Assembly (NCBI GenBank): GCA_024760905.1
Contig: CM045734.1
Span: 42,173,564 to 42,237,563 of the forward strand
Reading direction: 5' to 3'
Length of the DNA stretch: 64,000 nt
Origin: Plotosus lineatus
Lineage: Eukaryota; Chordata; Actinopteri; Siluriformes; Plotosidae
The notes under the pieces were generated by a model that did no database searches, had not been told where the DNA came from, and saw only the letters and a list, made by a program, of their open reading frames with translations. Positions within the stretch are counted from its first letter, which is position 1; each line of letters begins with the position of its first letter. Shown here one piece after another: positions 1-10,906 of the stretch. Made by a program: the position numbers and the translations under genes.

Positions 1-1480
1 AAACAGTAGAAAGACTGGTGAATATTGACAAGTCAGGGCTGCCAGGGAGGTATAAAGCCTGTGGCCATTGATCCTGTATGACATTACCTTGTCAACGATT
101 GAGGGCATGGAAAGGAAAATCAACAAATACCTTAGAAGGTGGCGAGGGATCCCACAGTGTTTTTCCTCAACAGAACGGTACTGTAAATCAGCAAAGCTTT
201 GATTACCACTTTCATCAGTTGTGGAGGAATTCAAGGCAGGAAAGGCACAACTAATGATGACCCTGAGAGATTCTAAAGACGTGGAAGTTCACGAAGCAGG
301 AGTTGAAATTCAATCAGGAAACAAATGGAGGGCAAATGAAGCTGTAGAAGAAGCTGAATGCCACCTTCAACACAAAGACATTATTTGAACTGTGTGCAAA
401 GGAAGACAAGGTCTAGGCACTGAACCCTCAATTTAGTAGAAAGGAGCTAATCCAAAGGATAGAAGGCACCTGGTGCAACAAGAGATAAGGAAAAAGGAGG
501 AAGAGATCAGATATATACGAGCAGTGCAGATGGAAAGTCAAGGAGCATTGGACAAGGTGGGAAACTGAGCAGAGAGAGCTGACATGGGACCAAGTATGGA
601 AGTACACATTTTTGCAACTGCAGTTCTTGCTGAGATCTGTATCTGACATCCTCCCTACACCAACAAACGTATGCAACTGGGGAATGATAGAAGATCCATC
701 ATGTCATCTGTGCCAAAAGCCAGCTAACCTAGAGCACATTCTGTCATCATGCCAGGTTGCACTTAGCCAGGGAAGATACAGGTGGAGACATAACCAGGTG
801 TTGAGAGCTTTGGCCTACACGTTGGAAACCGGAAGGAAAAAAGATCACAAAAACAACCAGACAGTTTTCATCAACTTTGTGGCAAGTGGAGATCATGCTC
901 CAGCTAAACACCAGGTAAGAGGTGGTATCCTGAGCAAGGCCAAGGATTGGCAATTAAGGCTGACCTTGGAAACAAGCTTGTATTTCCACCAATAGTAGAG
1001 ACAACTCTGAGAATAGCAGAGCATCTGGTAGCAGAGAACACAAGGAAACCACTCCTTATCGAGTTAACAGTACCATGGGAAACCAGATGTCAGGAAGCAC
1101 ATGACAGGAAGCTTGCAAAGTATGATGAGCTGTTGGAAGACTGTAGACACCAAGACTGGCAAGCATGGAGCTTCCCTGTTGAAGTAGGAGCACATGGTTT
1201 TTCAGCAGTGTCCTGCTGGAAGATGATGGCAGCCCTAGGAGTAAAAGGTACAGACAGGAAAAGAGCAATAAGCAACATGAATCAAGCAGCAGAGAGAGCA
1301 TCATGTTGGCTCTGGCTCTGAAAGAATGACAGTAGTTAGAAGCCTGACCGTCGAGAGTAGAGGATTGATCACCTTCTGCTGTCCCACTATCCCGAGGACG
1401 TTCTGGGTTAAAGGATGAAACATCTATAGACGGATGGACCCGGCTGATGACTCGACGGCCTAGCAGTAGTAACATAGCTG
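1..1480 (+). mobile_element. 3' end of an RLE-type non-LTR retrotransposon (R2/HERO-like)
   Basis: The first 1.48 kb reads, with frameshifts, as the end of a LINE polyprotein. A thumb-like stretch (about 95-600) is followed by a CCHC-like segment and a restriction-like endonuclease (RLE) region. After the stop at about 1321 there are about 160 bases of likely 3' UTR. The element starts before the window, so its 5' part is unseen. RLE-bearing LINEs of the R2/NeSL/HERO group cleave DNA with this C-terminal domain. The group assignment rests on remembered motif order and the exact clade is uncertain. No target-site duplication (TSD) can be checked. Confidence 0.75.
600..1321 (+). pseudogene. C-terminal zinc-knuckle and restriction-like endonuclease of a LINE, decayed
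   Basis: Two overlapping frames (612-995 and 947-1321) together give the usual order. First comes CHLCQKPANLEHILSSC (a C-x2-C...H...C knuckle), then GRYRWRHNQVL (the R-H-N motif), then LLIELTVPWE with a downstream Lys-Tyr (the E...K part of a PD-(D/E)XK nuclease), then the ending SCWLWL. A frameshift near 950-990 separates the knuckle from the nuclease. The stretch that should carry Arg-Pro-Asp before the LTVPWE strand reads LRIAEHLVAEN here, so the first catalytic acidic residue appears lost. The copy is therefore dead both by frame and by active site. Family assignment is from motif order only. Confidence 0.75.
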
Positions 1481-1499
1481 TTTGTACTAACTACTAGGG

Positions 1500-1775
1500 T
1501 TGCAGGGATATTTGAGCATCGCGGTCAACACTGGGTGAAGGCAGGTTACACCAGAAACAGATATCAAGATTTTCTGAGGGAAACACACAACCACTAACAA
1601 TTACATCTATGGACAGCCTAATGTGCTTTGTATGTGAGAGTAAACTGGAATACCTGGAAGAAACCCAGTAAGCATGGGGAGCACAAGCAAGCAGTATGCA
1701 TGGGGAGAACACAAAAAAATGTCCGAGACTCGAACACAGGACCTTCTTACTGTAAGGAAACCGTGCTACCCAGGT
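1500..1775 (-). repeat. SINE-III, degenerate
   Basis: The plus strand contains the reverse of the SINE-III head and middle: CGAACACAGGACCTTCTTAC near 1732, preceded by diverged remains of the 'heading, bold print' style segment (TGCATGGGGAGAACAC). It is heavily mutated, and its boundaries are approximate. Confidence 0.5.
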
Positions 1776-1839
1776 GATCTTCAGTATATGATTTATCCTG
1801 GTCAAGATCATGATGGGTGTCAGGTGAGAATACACAAAG

Positions 1840-1842
<3 letters not shown>

Positions 1843-1891
<49 letters not shown>
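1843..1891. repeat. (CA)n microsatellite
   Basis: About 24 uninterrupted CA units. Reading frames across it give only (TH)n or (CV)n peptides and are not genes. Confidence 0.98.
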
Positions 1892-1896
<5 letters not shown>

Positions 1897-2155
1897 TCAA
1901 GGAGCCTTCATATCTTGAGTTGCCAATCCACACACATTGACATGACAGAGGAAACATTACATGGACATGGTGAGAACATGGGAATCTGTGAACCCCATTT
2001 TCGTTCATGTCACCAGCCATGAGGTTGTAAAGCAGTAATGCTACTTTCTGTACCACCTGCTGACAGTCTATAAAATATTCAAGTAGCTTCTTCGCACAAA
2101 TCCTGAGAGAATTTTATAGACGTAATATGTTATATTTAGGCCGGTTGTCAGTAAT

Positions 2156-2511
2156 TTCTTTCTTTCTTTCAGCTTTTTCCCTTTTCTCGGGAGTCGCTAC
2201 AGCGAATAATCTAATTCGCACATTTGATCTGGCATAGATTTTTACGTTGGATGCCCTTCCTGTCACAACCCTCTTAGCAAGGGACAGAAACACGCTGACG
2301 ACTTTGCAGCTACTCTTTACGAAAGTCAGCAATGGTTCTTTTACATGCCTCTCACCATAGACAGTGAGAGACATGGCCCGCCTTTGATAACCCAGTTAGC
2401 CGCACTGGGGGGGAGGGGGGGGGGGACGACACAGTGACAACCTTGTGGGGACTCGAACCCCCAACCTTTGGATCAGCGATCCTGCACCCTATCCACTAGA
2501 CCACCACTGCC
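2156..2511 (-). mobile_element. SINE-I, full length, with 15-bp target duplication
   Basis: On the minus strand this begins GGCAGTGGTGGTCTAGTGG (A-box-like) with GGTTCGAGTCCCC nearby (B-box-like), which is a tRNA-like head. The body common to SINE-I and SINE-II follows, then the RTE-a-like 3' end and a short (GAAA)n tail. It is flanked by exact direct repeats CCGGTTGTCAGTAAT at 2141-2155 and 2512-2526, so it inserted by target-primed reverse transcription. A G-run near 2405-2430 is a local expansion. Confidence 0.9.
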
Positions 2512-2631
2512 CCGGTTGTCAGTAATACCTTATCTAAATGCCATTTAGGATGTATAGACTCTACTTTTGGTTGAGTCTTGCTTCACAAGTGTTGGATGTT
2601 ACATAAAATAATATACAAGTACGGCATACGC

Positions 2632-2972
2632 GGCGGAACGGTGGTGTTGCGGTTAACACGTCCGCCTCACAGCAAGAAGGCTGGAGTTCGATTCGAGGCC
2701 TGGGTGTTTCTGTGCGGAGTTTGCATGTTCTCCCCGTGCTCGCGTGGGTTTCCTCTGGGTACTCCAGTTTCCTACCACGGTCCAAAAACATGCACAGTAG
2801 GCTAATTGGCTGTTCGAAATTGCCCGTAGGCTCGCATCGTGCAGAAGGCAATGGCAAACCGCTGCACTATCCTTGCCAAGAAAAAAACCTCCATGAGGAT
2901 GATAATCAAGGCGTTATCCTTCATGGCAGTTCGCCAAGAGTCGCCGTACCACTCGAAAGGTACCAGACCAAA
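2632..2972 (+). mobile_element. SINE-III variant with a third 3' module
   Basis: Starts GGCGGAACGGTGGTG and continues through TTCGATTCGAGGCC (B-box-like) and TTTGCATGTTCTCCCC, the hallmark of this family. After about 2830 it does not end like the other SINE-III copies. Instead it reads GAAGGCAATGGCAAACC and CTTGCCAAGAAAAAAACCTC, which is a different 3' half. Possible 8-bp target repeats GCATACGC occur at 2624-2631 and 2973-2980. Confidence 0.7.
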
Positions 2973-2980
2973 GCATACGC

Positions 2981-4253
2981 TGCGCTAGTATATTTTAGGT
3001 TTGCCATTTCAATGAAAAATGATATCCTTACACTTCTTTGAGTAAGGATACACCTTTCTGCAGCACATGTAAATTTTCTAAGAACAAGAAATTCACATTC
3101 AGCTCTGCAGAGTGATACAGACTGCATACGTTTTTATCAAAAGCCCAAATCAGTTTGCTTATTTAATAATCAGAATGATTTTCCTCCTATGCAACAGAAG
3201 TGTTAGACTATTAAAACAGCCTTGGAACACTCACTAAACTGAGCCTATGTCCATTATAATGGCTTGCATGCTTCAAAGATACAGTCATCGTTCTAATAAT
3301 AGCTAAATGTAATGTGAGCAAGGGGGAAAAAAAGGCAGTATATAAGCATACTAATCTTTTGCTCTTTTCTCTGTTACATACACAGATACCAATTAACATA
3401 TTCACACCTCTTTTGAAACAGTAGTCCTGAAGAGATCTGGTGTTAATTGAGTAAGACAGAGTCAGAAAAAAAGGTGGAAAAAAAACAGGGGGGGTGTTTA
3501 AACACTTTCACATCTTGTGCTGCTAGAATAACTTCAACACATTTCTAAGTTGAGCATCTTAAATTGTATTTCATCAACAACAATGTATGAAAGTTTTGTA
3601 ACATACAATAACAATGACTTTTCCTCATCTTTATTCGTTTAGTCTTTTGTCTAAAGTGCCTTACATTCCACCAACAAAAAGTTTCACCAAAAAGATGTTA
3701 TAAATGCAGCCTACCCACAATGAGCCGGCGAGAAAATCACGATACAAATCTGTGGTGTGTTAGTACTCATGACTGCTTCAGCAAGTCAGAGAAGATTAAT
3801 TATACACAAGGGGATTAATGCAGTGCCACAATTTATATCTGCTTAATGTTTCAAATATCCATATCAATACAACAAAAACAATCAGAATCACAATCACAAT
3901 CCTTAATTTGTTCACACAGTTTCCTCCGGGATCAATAAACAAAGGCACATTGTTAATAAGATAAAATGGTAGGAAAGCATTTAGTAGAGCATAGTGGAAA
4001 AAGCTAAAAACATGCAGTCCTGTGGCCATATTGGCCTTCTGCAGATCATCAAATAATATCCCAATACATCAGCTTAGTTGTCTTTGTTGTTTTCCTTATA
4101 CCTGCACCTAAATGTGTGTGTGTGTCTTTTGTCCCTATGATAGTCTAGTGAGCCATTGAGGGTGTATCCCACCTTTTTCCAAAGTTGTGCAAAGCTCAGG
4201 GATGAGCTCCAGCCTTCTTGTGAACTTAATATCTCAATAATATTTTTTATTAT

Positions 4254-4254
<1 letters not shown>
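2981..4254. other. No gene or repeat recognised
   Basis: AT-rich DNA with homopolymer runs. Short reading frames on both strands (for example 3796-4029 minus) have no recognisable motifs or splice context and look like chance. Confidence 0.6.

Positions 4255-4331
<77 letters not shown>
4255..4331. repeat. (TA)n microsatellite abutting a truncated LINE
   Basis: About 38 TA units. The RTE-a copy to the right stops exactly at this tract, inside the reverse transcriptase right after residues LWYC, so the tract sits at the truncation or deletion point. Confidence 0.95.
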
Positions 4332-4334
<3 letters not shown>

Positions 4335-5432
4335 ATACCACAGTTCTTCTCTTGGCACCCTGTCATATACTTTTTCCAGATCAACAAAGGCACAATGTAG
4401 CTCCGTCTGACCTTCTCTGTACTTCTCTATTAACATCCTCAAAGCAAACATTGCATCTGTGGGGCGCTTTCTTGGCATGAAACCAAACTGTTGTTCACAA
4501 ACGCTGACCTCTGCCCTTAGTCTAGCTTCCACTATTCTTTCCCATAACTTCATCGTATGGCTCATCAACTTTATCCCTCTGTAGTTGCCGCAACTCTGCA
4601 CGTCTCTCTTGTTCTTAAAAATGGGCACCAGCACACTTCTCCTCCACTCCTCCGGCATCTGCTCACTCTGTAGGACCTTGTTGAATGTTCTTGTCAGAAA
4701 ATCTACTGCTACCTCCCCTAGACACTTCCATACCTCCACAGGTATGTCATCAGGACTAACTGCCTTTCCATTCTGTATCCTCTTCAATGCCCTTCTCACT
4801 TCACCCTTACTGATCTTTGCTACATCCTGCTCCTCAATGGTCACCTCTTCTACTCTTTTTTCTCTCTCATTTTCCTCATTCATCAGCTCTTCAAAGTACT
4901 TTTTCCATCTTCCCAGCACACTTCTGTCATCACTCAATACATTTCCCTCTCTGTCCTTTATCAATCTAACTTGCTGCACGTCCTTCCCATCTCTATTTCT
5001 CTGCTGTGCCAACCTGGATAGATCATTTTCTCCCTCTTTACTGTCCAACCTATCACACAAGTCATCATACGCCCTCTGTTTCGCCTAACGCAGTGTCTCC
5101 CTGTACTCCTGTTTACTCTCTTCGGTCCTCTCAATGTCCCACTTTTTCTTAGCTAACCTCTTCCTTTTTACACACTCCTGCACTTCCTCATTCCGCCACC
5201 AAGTCTCCTTATCTACTTTCCTTCCAGAGGACACACCAAGTACTCTCCTACCTGTGTCCCTGATCACATTTGCTGTGGTTGTCCAGTCATTTGGAAGCAC
5301 TTCCTGACCACCCAAAGCCTGTTTCAACTCCTCTTTGCAACACGACACTCTTCCTTTTTCAACTTCCACCACTTTGTCTTCTGCTCTGCCTTTGCCTTCT
5401 TCACCTTCCTCACCATCAGCGTCATCCTGCAT
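4332..5432 (-). pseudogene. RTE-a linker and N-terminal reverse transcriptase, frameshifted and truncated
   Basis: The linker (5432-5085) ends at an in-frame stop after REETLR-like residues and resumes in the frame ending near 4332. Recognisable blocks are GKAVSPDDIPVEVWKCLGE, RSVLVPIFKNK, CGNYRGIKLMSHTMKLWERI, EQQFGFMPRKRPTDAMF and the motif A strand FVDLEKVYDRVP with its catalytic Asp. Motif C (FADD) would lie beyond the break at 4332. The fusion to (IY)n peptide past that point is the microsatellite read through, not a real protein. Confidence 0.85.
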
Positions 5433-6331
5433 ACCACCATTCTATGCTGTTTGGCAACACTCTCACCCACTACTACTTTGCAGTCACTGACTTCCTTCAA
5501 ATTACATCGCCTACACAAGATGTAGTCTACTTGTGTGCTCCTACCTCCGCTTTTATAAGTCACCCTATGCTCCTGTTTCTTCTGGAAGAAAGTATTCACC
5601 ACAGCCATTTCCATCCTTTTTGCAAAATCAATCAAAATCTGTCCTTCTGTGTTCCTGTCCTGGATACCAAACCTGCCCATCACTTCCTCGTCCCCTCTGT
5701 TGCCTGCACCGTGTCCATTGAAGTCTGCACCAATGACCATTCTTTCACCTCTGGGGGTACTCTGCATCACTTCATCTAACTCACTCCAGAATCTCTCCTT
5801 CTCTTCTAGCTCACATCCTGCCTGTGGGGCATAAGCACTAACAACATTGAGCATTACACCTTCAATTTCTAACTTGAGAGTCATCACTCTGTCTGATACT
5901 CTTTTCACTTTTAGAACATTCCTGACAAACCCCTCCTTCAAGATGACTCCTACTCCATTTCTCTTCCCATCCACACCATGATAAAATAGCTTAAACCCTG
6001 CTCCTAAACTTTTAGCTTTGCTACCTTTCCACCTGGTCTCCTGAACACACAGTATGTCCACCTTCCTCCTCTGCATCATGTCAGCCAGCTCTCTACCTTT
6101 TCTTTGCATAGTTCCAACATTCAAAGTCCCCACTCTCAGTCCTAGACTCATGCTTTTCCGGTTCTCTCTCCGGCTACGGACATGCCTCCCACCTCTCCTT
6201 CTTCGATGTCTTCGACCAACAGTAGTCCAATTTCCATCAGCACCCTGTTGATTGACAGCACTGATGGCGGTCGTTGTTAACCCGGGCCTCGACCGATCCG
6301 GTATGGGGGTAATACTTCTGATTTGCATCAT
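5324..6331 (-). pseudogene. RTE-a apurinic-like endonuclease domain
   Basis: This open frame of 335 codons starts at the Met at 6331. Signature blocks in order are GTLNVGTM (Asn), CVQETRWKG (Glu), SAYAPQAG, GADFNGHGAG (Asp and Asn), TQVDYILCRR (Asp) and AKQHRMVV (His). In LINEs this domain nicks the target DNA for target-primed reverse transcription. The frame is lost at about residue 330 (ECRVAKRS), where the native reading moves to another frame, so the full protein cannot be made. It is the best-preserved endonuclease of this family in the window. Confidence 0.85.
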
Positions 6332-6615
6332 AAAAGTTTGGCATTGGTTTTACGTCGGATGCCCTTCCTGACACAACCCTCTGCATTTCTCCAGGCTTGG
6401 GACCGGCATGAGGGGGACAGACACTGGTTAGTGCCCCCCCATCTCATGGCTGCATTAGTGATAATTATATTTTGATATGAAAATAAAAAGGGTGAGGTGG
6501 ACTGTATAAATTATATTTTAAAATTTAAAGTTAAACCTTCATGATATCCCTGGAACTACCGAAAAAAGTTTCTACCCCTCAGGTTTATATATATATATAT
6601 ATATTTTTTTTTTTT

Positions 6616-7179
<564 letters not shown>

Positions 7180-7186
7180 TTATAAA

Positions 7187-8440
7187 CACAAATCGGATTC
7201 CAAAAAAGTTGGCACACTATACAAATTGTGAATACAAACTGAATGCAATGATGTGGAAGTGCCAAATTTCAATATTTTATTTCAAGTCGAACATAGATGA
7301 CAGGCTCAAAAGTTTAAACTGAGAAAATGTATAATTTTAAGGGAAAAATATGTTGATTTTAAATTTAATGGTGTTAACAAATCTCAAAAAAGTTGGGACA
7401 AGGCCATTTTCACCACTATGAGGCATCCCCTCTTCTTCTTACAACAGTCTGGGGACTGAGGAGACAAGTTTCTCAAGTTTAGAAATAGGAATGCTGTACC
7501 ATTCTTGTCTAATACAGGCCTCGAACTGTTCAACTGTCTTGGGCCTTCTTTTTTGCACCTTCCTCTTTATGATGCGCCAAATGTTCTCTATAGGAGAAAG
7601 ATCTGAATTCTGGAATTTCTGCATTGACGGTGCCTTTCCAGATGTGCAAGCTGCCCATGCTGCACACACTCATACAACCCCGTACCATCACAGATGCAGC
7701 TTCTGAACTGAGCGCTGATAACAACTTGGGTTGTGTTTTACAGTTTCAGCTGGCAACGCCGGATGGCACGGTGGATTGTGTTCACCGACAATGGTTTATG
7801 GAAGTATTGCTGAGCCCATTCTGTGATTTCCATTACAGTAGCATTCCTGTTTGTGGTGCAGTGCTGTTTAAGGGCCCGATGATCACGGGCATCCAGTACG
7901 TTTTTTTTCATCCTTGACCCTTACGCACAGAGATAGTTCCAGATTCTCTGAATCTTTGGATGATGTTATGCACTGTAGATGATGATAACTTCAAACTCTT
8001 TGCAATTTTTTGCTGGGAAACACCTTTCTGATATTGCTCCATTATCTTTCTGTACAACATTTGGGGAATTGGTGATTCTCTACCCATCTTCACTTCTTAG
8101 AGACACTGCCACTCTGAGAAGCTCTTTTTATACTCAGTCATGCTAATGGACCCCATTAGTAGTAATTGGTCTTCCAGCTGTTTGTTATAAGTGCAATTGA
8201 TTTTTCCAGCCTCTTATTGCTACCTGTCCCAACTTTTTTGAGATTTGTTGACACCATGAAATTTAATATCGACACATTTCCCCCTTAAAATGATACATTT
8301 TCTCAGTTTAAACTTTTGACCCTGTCATCTGTTTTCTATTCAGAATAAAATATTGAAATTTGGCACTTCCACATTATTGCATTCAGTTTTTTTTTTACAA
8401 TTTGTATAGTGTGTCAATTTTTTTGGAATCTGATTTGTAT
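7187..8440 (-). mobile_element. Tc1/mariner element with ~215-bp inverted repeats (Tc1-1)
   Basis: The left end GATTCCAAAAAAGTTGGCAC (7196 on) pairs with the reverse complement of the right end (to about 8440). Homology runs inward about 215 bp to AATCTCAAAAAAGTTGGGAC (7380) and its reverse near 8225. The inside carries a decayed transposase on the minus strand. The element lies between (TA)n/(CA)n on the left and (CA)n on the right, so it probably inserted into a TA of a microsatellite. The exact terminal bases are blurred by the repeats. Confidence 0.88.
7439..8093 (-). pseudogene. Tc1-1 transposase, internally deleted
   Basis: The N-terminus (8093-7908) is an intact helix-turn-helix stretch: MGRESPIPQM, then GVSQQKIAKSLKLSSSTVHN and FRESGTISVRKGQG. 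The middle carries frame breaks and in-frame stops (remnants of NRNATVMEITEW-like sequence at about 7860-7800). The C-terminus reads DLSPIENIWRIIKRK and so keeps the last catalytic Glu. The region holding the first two catalytic Asp residues is deleted (GSLHIWKG joins directly to NAE...DLSPIEN). It therefore cannot encode an active DDE enzyme. Confidence 0.85.
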
Positions 8441-8441
8441 G

Positions 8442-8447
<6 letters not shown>

Positions 8448-8488
<41 letters not shown>
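8448..8488. repeat. (CA)n between two Tc1 elements
   Basis: About 20 CA units fill the entire gap between Tc1-1 and Tc1-2. Confidence 0.97.
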
Positions 8489-8491
<3 letters not shown>

Positions 8492-10092
8492 CCTCCATGG
8501 TAATTGGCACCCTTTGTTAAGATGTATTCAAAGCCTTAAAATAAATTACATTTTTATTGCAGAAGCTTCTCTCACACTGAAAATTGGAAAAAAATATGTA
8601 ACCTTCAACTAAGTGAATTGTAAAAGGAAAACAATTCCCAGACTAAGAAATAATTATTTTTCATAAAATCACCTGTTCCACAATTATTGACACCCCTAAC
8701 AACATCTAGGAAATAAATACAATTTAAGTTTTTCTGTCATTTCTTCAGTAGTTTGCAAAGTTTATCAGAGTCTCTAGGAACATATAATTAGGAATTTATC
8801 ACTTCCTGTTTCCCTGGGGCATAAATATGATGTGGCACAGGAGCCATTCTCTTATCCACTCTTCAACATAGGAAAGAGAAAGGAACACACCATTTAAGTA
8901 AGGAAGATGTGTGTCAACTTTCATAAGTCAGGCAACGGCTACAAGAAAATTGCCCCTTGCCTGCACCTGCCCATACCTACTGTCAGAGGAATCTTTAAGA
9001 GGTTTAAAACAACCGGAACAGTGGAAAACACGCCTGCATGAGGACACAATGTTATTTTGCCACCACGCACAGTGAGAGGATAGTAAGAGAAACGAAATGT
9101 TCTCCAAAGCTCACTGTTAAAGAATTGAAACAAATGGGAGCATTTTGGAGTCACAAAGTCTCCAAAACAACCATCAGGTGCCATCTACATGCCAACAAGC
9201 TGTTTGGGAGGCATGCACGGAAAAACCTTTTCTCATTCACAATCAAACACAAATATCTGGAGTTCACTAAGCGGTACTGGGACTTCGACTGTGACCATGT
9301 GCTTTAGTCAAATGAGACCAAGATGGAGCTTTCTGGCAACTCTAAGTGGGTTTGGCAGAACACAAAAGATGAGGATACAGAAAAGTCCCTCATGCCCACT
9401 GTGAAGTATGGGGAAGGATCAGTGATGCTGTGGGCCTGTCTCTCTTCCAGAGACCCCTGGTCACCTTGGTATGGTGCATGGCATCATGAACACTTTGGAA
9501 TATCAGGACGTTTTAAATCAAAATCCGGTGGCCATCTCCCAAAAGCCGAAAATGGGTCGTCACTGGGTCTTTCAGCAAAATAATGACCCTGAACATGTGG
9601 CCAATTCTACACAGAAATGGTTCACCAGACACAGAAACAAGCTCCTCCCATGGCCATCTCAGTCCCCAGACTTCAACCCCATTGAGAACCTGTCGAGTGA
9701 GCTCAAGAGGAGCGTGCAAAGGTGAGGACGCAGGGCCCAGGATAATTTAGAGAGGATTGGTCCAGGATAAAGAGAGCTTTCTGTATTCTCCGATCTTCTG
9801 AAACATTGTAGGAGAAGATTATGTGTTGTTTTGTTGGCAAAAGGGCTGTGAAAAGTACTAACATCAGGGGTGCTAATAATTGTGTCACAAATGATTTGAT
9901 GTGAAAGAATTATTTCTTATGTGAGATTTTTCCCCACTGTATAAATGCACTTGAATTAAAGGTTGGATTTTCCTTTGTTTTTCATTGTGGTCTTATATGA
10001 TTTAGAAAAAAAAAAAACCACAGAAAACCCTGAATTTATTATGAACTAAAGAACATATGTTAACCGGGGTGCCAATAATTATGGATGGCAGT
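8489..10092 (+). mobile_element. Tc1/mariner element (Tc1-2)
   Basis: The left end CTGCCCTCCATGGTAATTGG matches the reverse of the right end (...GTGCCAATAATTATGGATGG CAG, ending near 10092) over about 30 bp. The second inner copy of the same motif, CACAATTATTGACACCCC, is near 8680, with its counterpart GGGTGCTAATAATTGTGTC near 9868. This is the IR/DR arrangement of fish Tc1 elements. A decayed transposase lies between. Confidence 0.87.
8860..9872 (+). pseudogene. Tc1-2 transposase, catalytic residues mutated
   Basis: The HTH remnant (SGNGYKKIAPCLHLPIPTVR) is followed by ERIVRETKCSPKLTVKELKQ, VSKTTIRCHLHANKLFGR and KYLEFTKRYWDFD. The block that should read W-S-D-E-T reads stop-S-N-E-T, so the first Asp is Asn with a stop beside it (about 9306-9318). 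The second block reads FQQNNDPEH, again with the expected Asp changed to Asn. The third keeps FNPIENL (Glu). After a stop at 9725 the native reading continues in degraded form. The gene is dead on three counts. Confidence 0.87.
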
Positions 10093-10194
10093 GTGTGCAC
10101 GCACACACACACTTAGCAATGGTGTTTGTTTTACTGATAAGAATACAAATGTACCAGTTGTAATTTTGAAGGTTAGTTATAGTTAAAGGAACAG

Positions 10195-10517
10195 CGCAGT
10201 GGTGGATCACTGATCCTAAGGTTGGGGGGTCGAGTCCTGCTCTCCACAAGGTTGTCACTGTCCCCCCAGTGCAGCAAACTGGGTTATGAAAGGCCGGCCA
10301 TGTTTCTCACTGTCTATGGTGAGAGGTTCATGTAAAAGAACCATTGCTGACTTTCGTAAAGAGTAGCTGCAAAGCCGTCAGCGTGTTTCTGCCCCTCGGG
10401 TTACGTCAGGAAGGGCATCGATGTAAAAACCTATGCCAAATCAAACATGCGAATCAGATGATTCACTGTGGCGACCCCTGAAAAAAAAAGGGAAAAGCCA
10501 AAAGGAAAAGAAGAAGG
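10195..10517 (+). mobile_element. SINE-I, head partly deleted
   Basis: It retains CAGTGGTGGATCACTGATCC, so the segment between the A and B boxes is shortened, and the B-box is GGTCGAGTCCTG. The common body and the RTE-a-like end (ATTCACTGTGGCGACCCCTG, then AAAAGCCAAAAGGAAAAGAA) are present. Target repeats were not resolved. Confidence 0.8.
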
Positions 10518-10798
10518 GCAGAAGTTTCTTGGCATCCTGTTGGCAGAGCAAAACCTGGATTGAAGCAGAGATTTCAGGGCCTCAGGCTGAGAACAGGAGC
10601 TTCTAGGCTTTATGAGGAGCAAGAGATAGGTGTGCTGTGAAGTGAGCAGGATTACAACACAGTCGATTTTCCTTTTGATTGATTGACTGTCACATATTTA
10701 ATTCCACCAGGTGTAGCATAGAATAATTTGGCCTGGGTATGCTAACTTAATGTAAGGTGTAGACAGTGCTTTAGTGGTCAAAAAATAAGTGAGTAAAT

Positions 10799-10860
10799 GA
10801 TGGCAGCGAAGCGACCGAGGTGCGCGGAGCGTGGGGAGGGTGCGGCTTTGGCTTTGAAAC
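10799..10860 (+). other. Short GC-rich segment with an open ATG frame, unassigned
   Basis: A CpG-containing run (GCAGCGAAGCGACCGAGGTG and on) stands out from AT-rich surroundings. From the ATG at 10799 it reads MAAKRPRCAERGEG and stays open into the SINE-V target site. It could be a fragment of a promoter or first exon, or a TE remnant. Nothing downstream supports a gene. Confidence 0.2.
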
Positions 10861-10906
10861 TATTTAGCATTTCATCTCCGCTTTTTATTTCTAGTCGCGG
10901 AAATTT

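Larger units (their letters stand above)
4332..6450 (-). mobile_element. RTE-a LINE, 5' end retained, 3' half missing
   Basis: This is the only copy here with the 5' leader (about 6340-6450), the whole apurinic endonuclease and the first half of the reverse transcriptase. The leader contains, on the minus strand, CAGGAAGGGCATCCGACGTA and ATGCCAAA, and this segment recurs inside SINE-I. The 3' side is cut off at 4332 by the (TA)n tract, so the tail and the FADD motif are absent. No TSD is visible. The affinity to the RTE clade is inferred from the short two-domain layout and from sequence style. Confidence 0.85.

Noticed and set aside
5270..5834. Plus-strand open frames (5270-5779, 5649-5834 and others) opposite RTE-a
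   Set aside because: Antisense shadows of the minus-strand LINE coding sequence. The same holds for plus-strand frames over 45895-47009 and 57671-59528.
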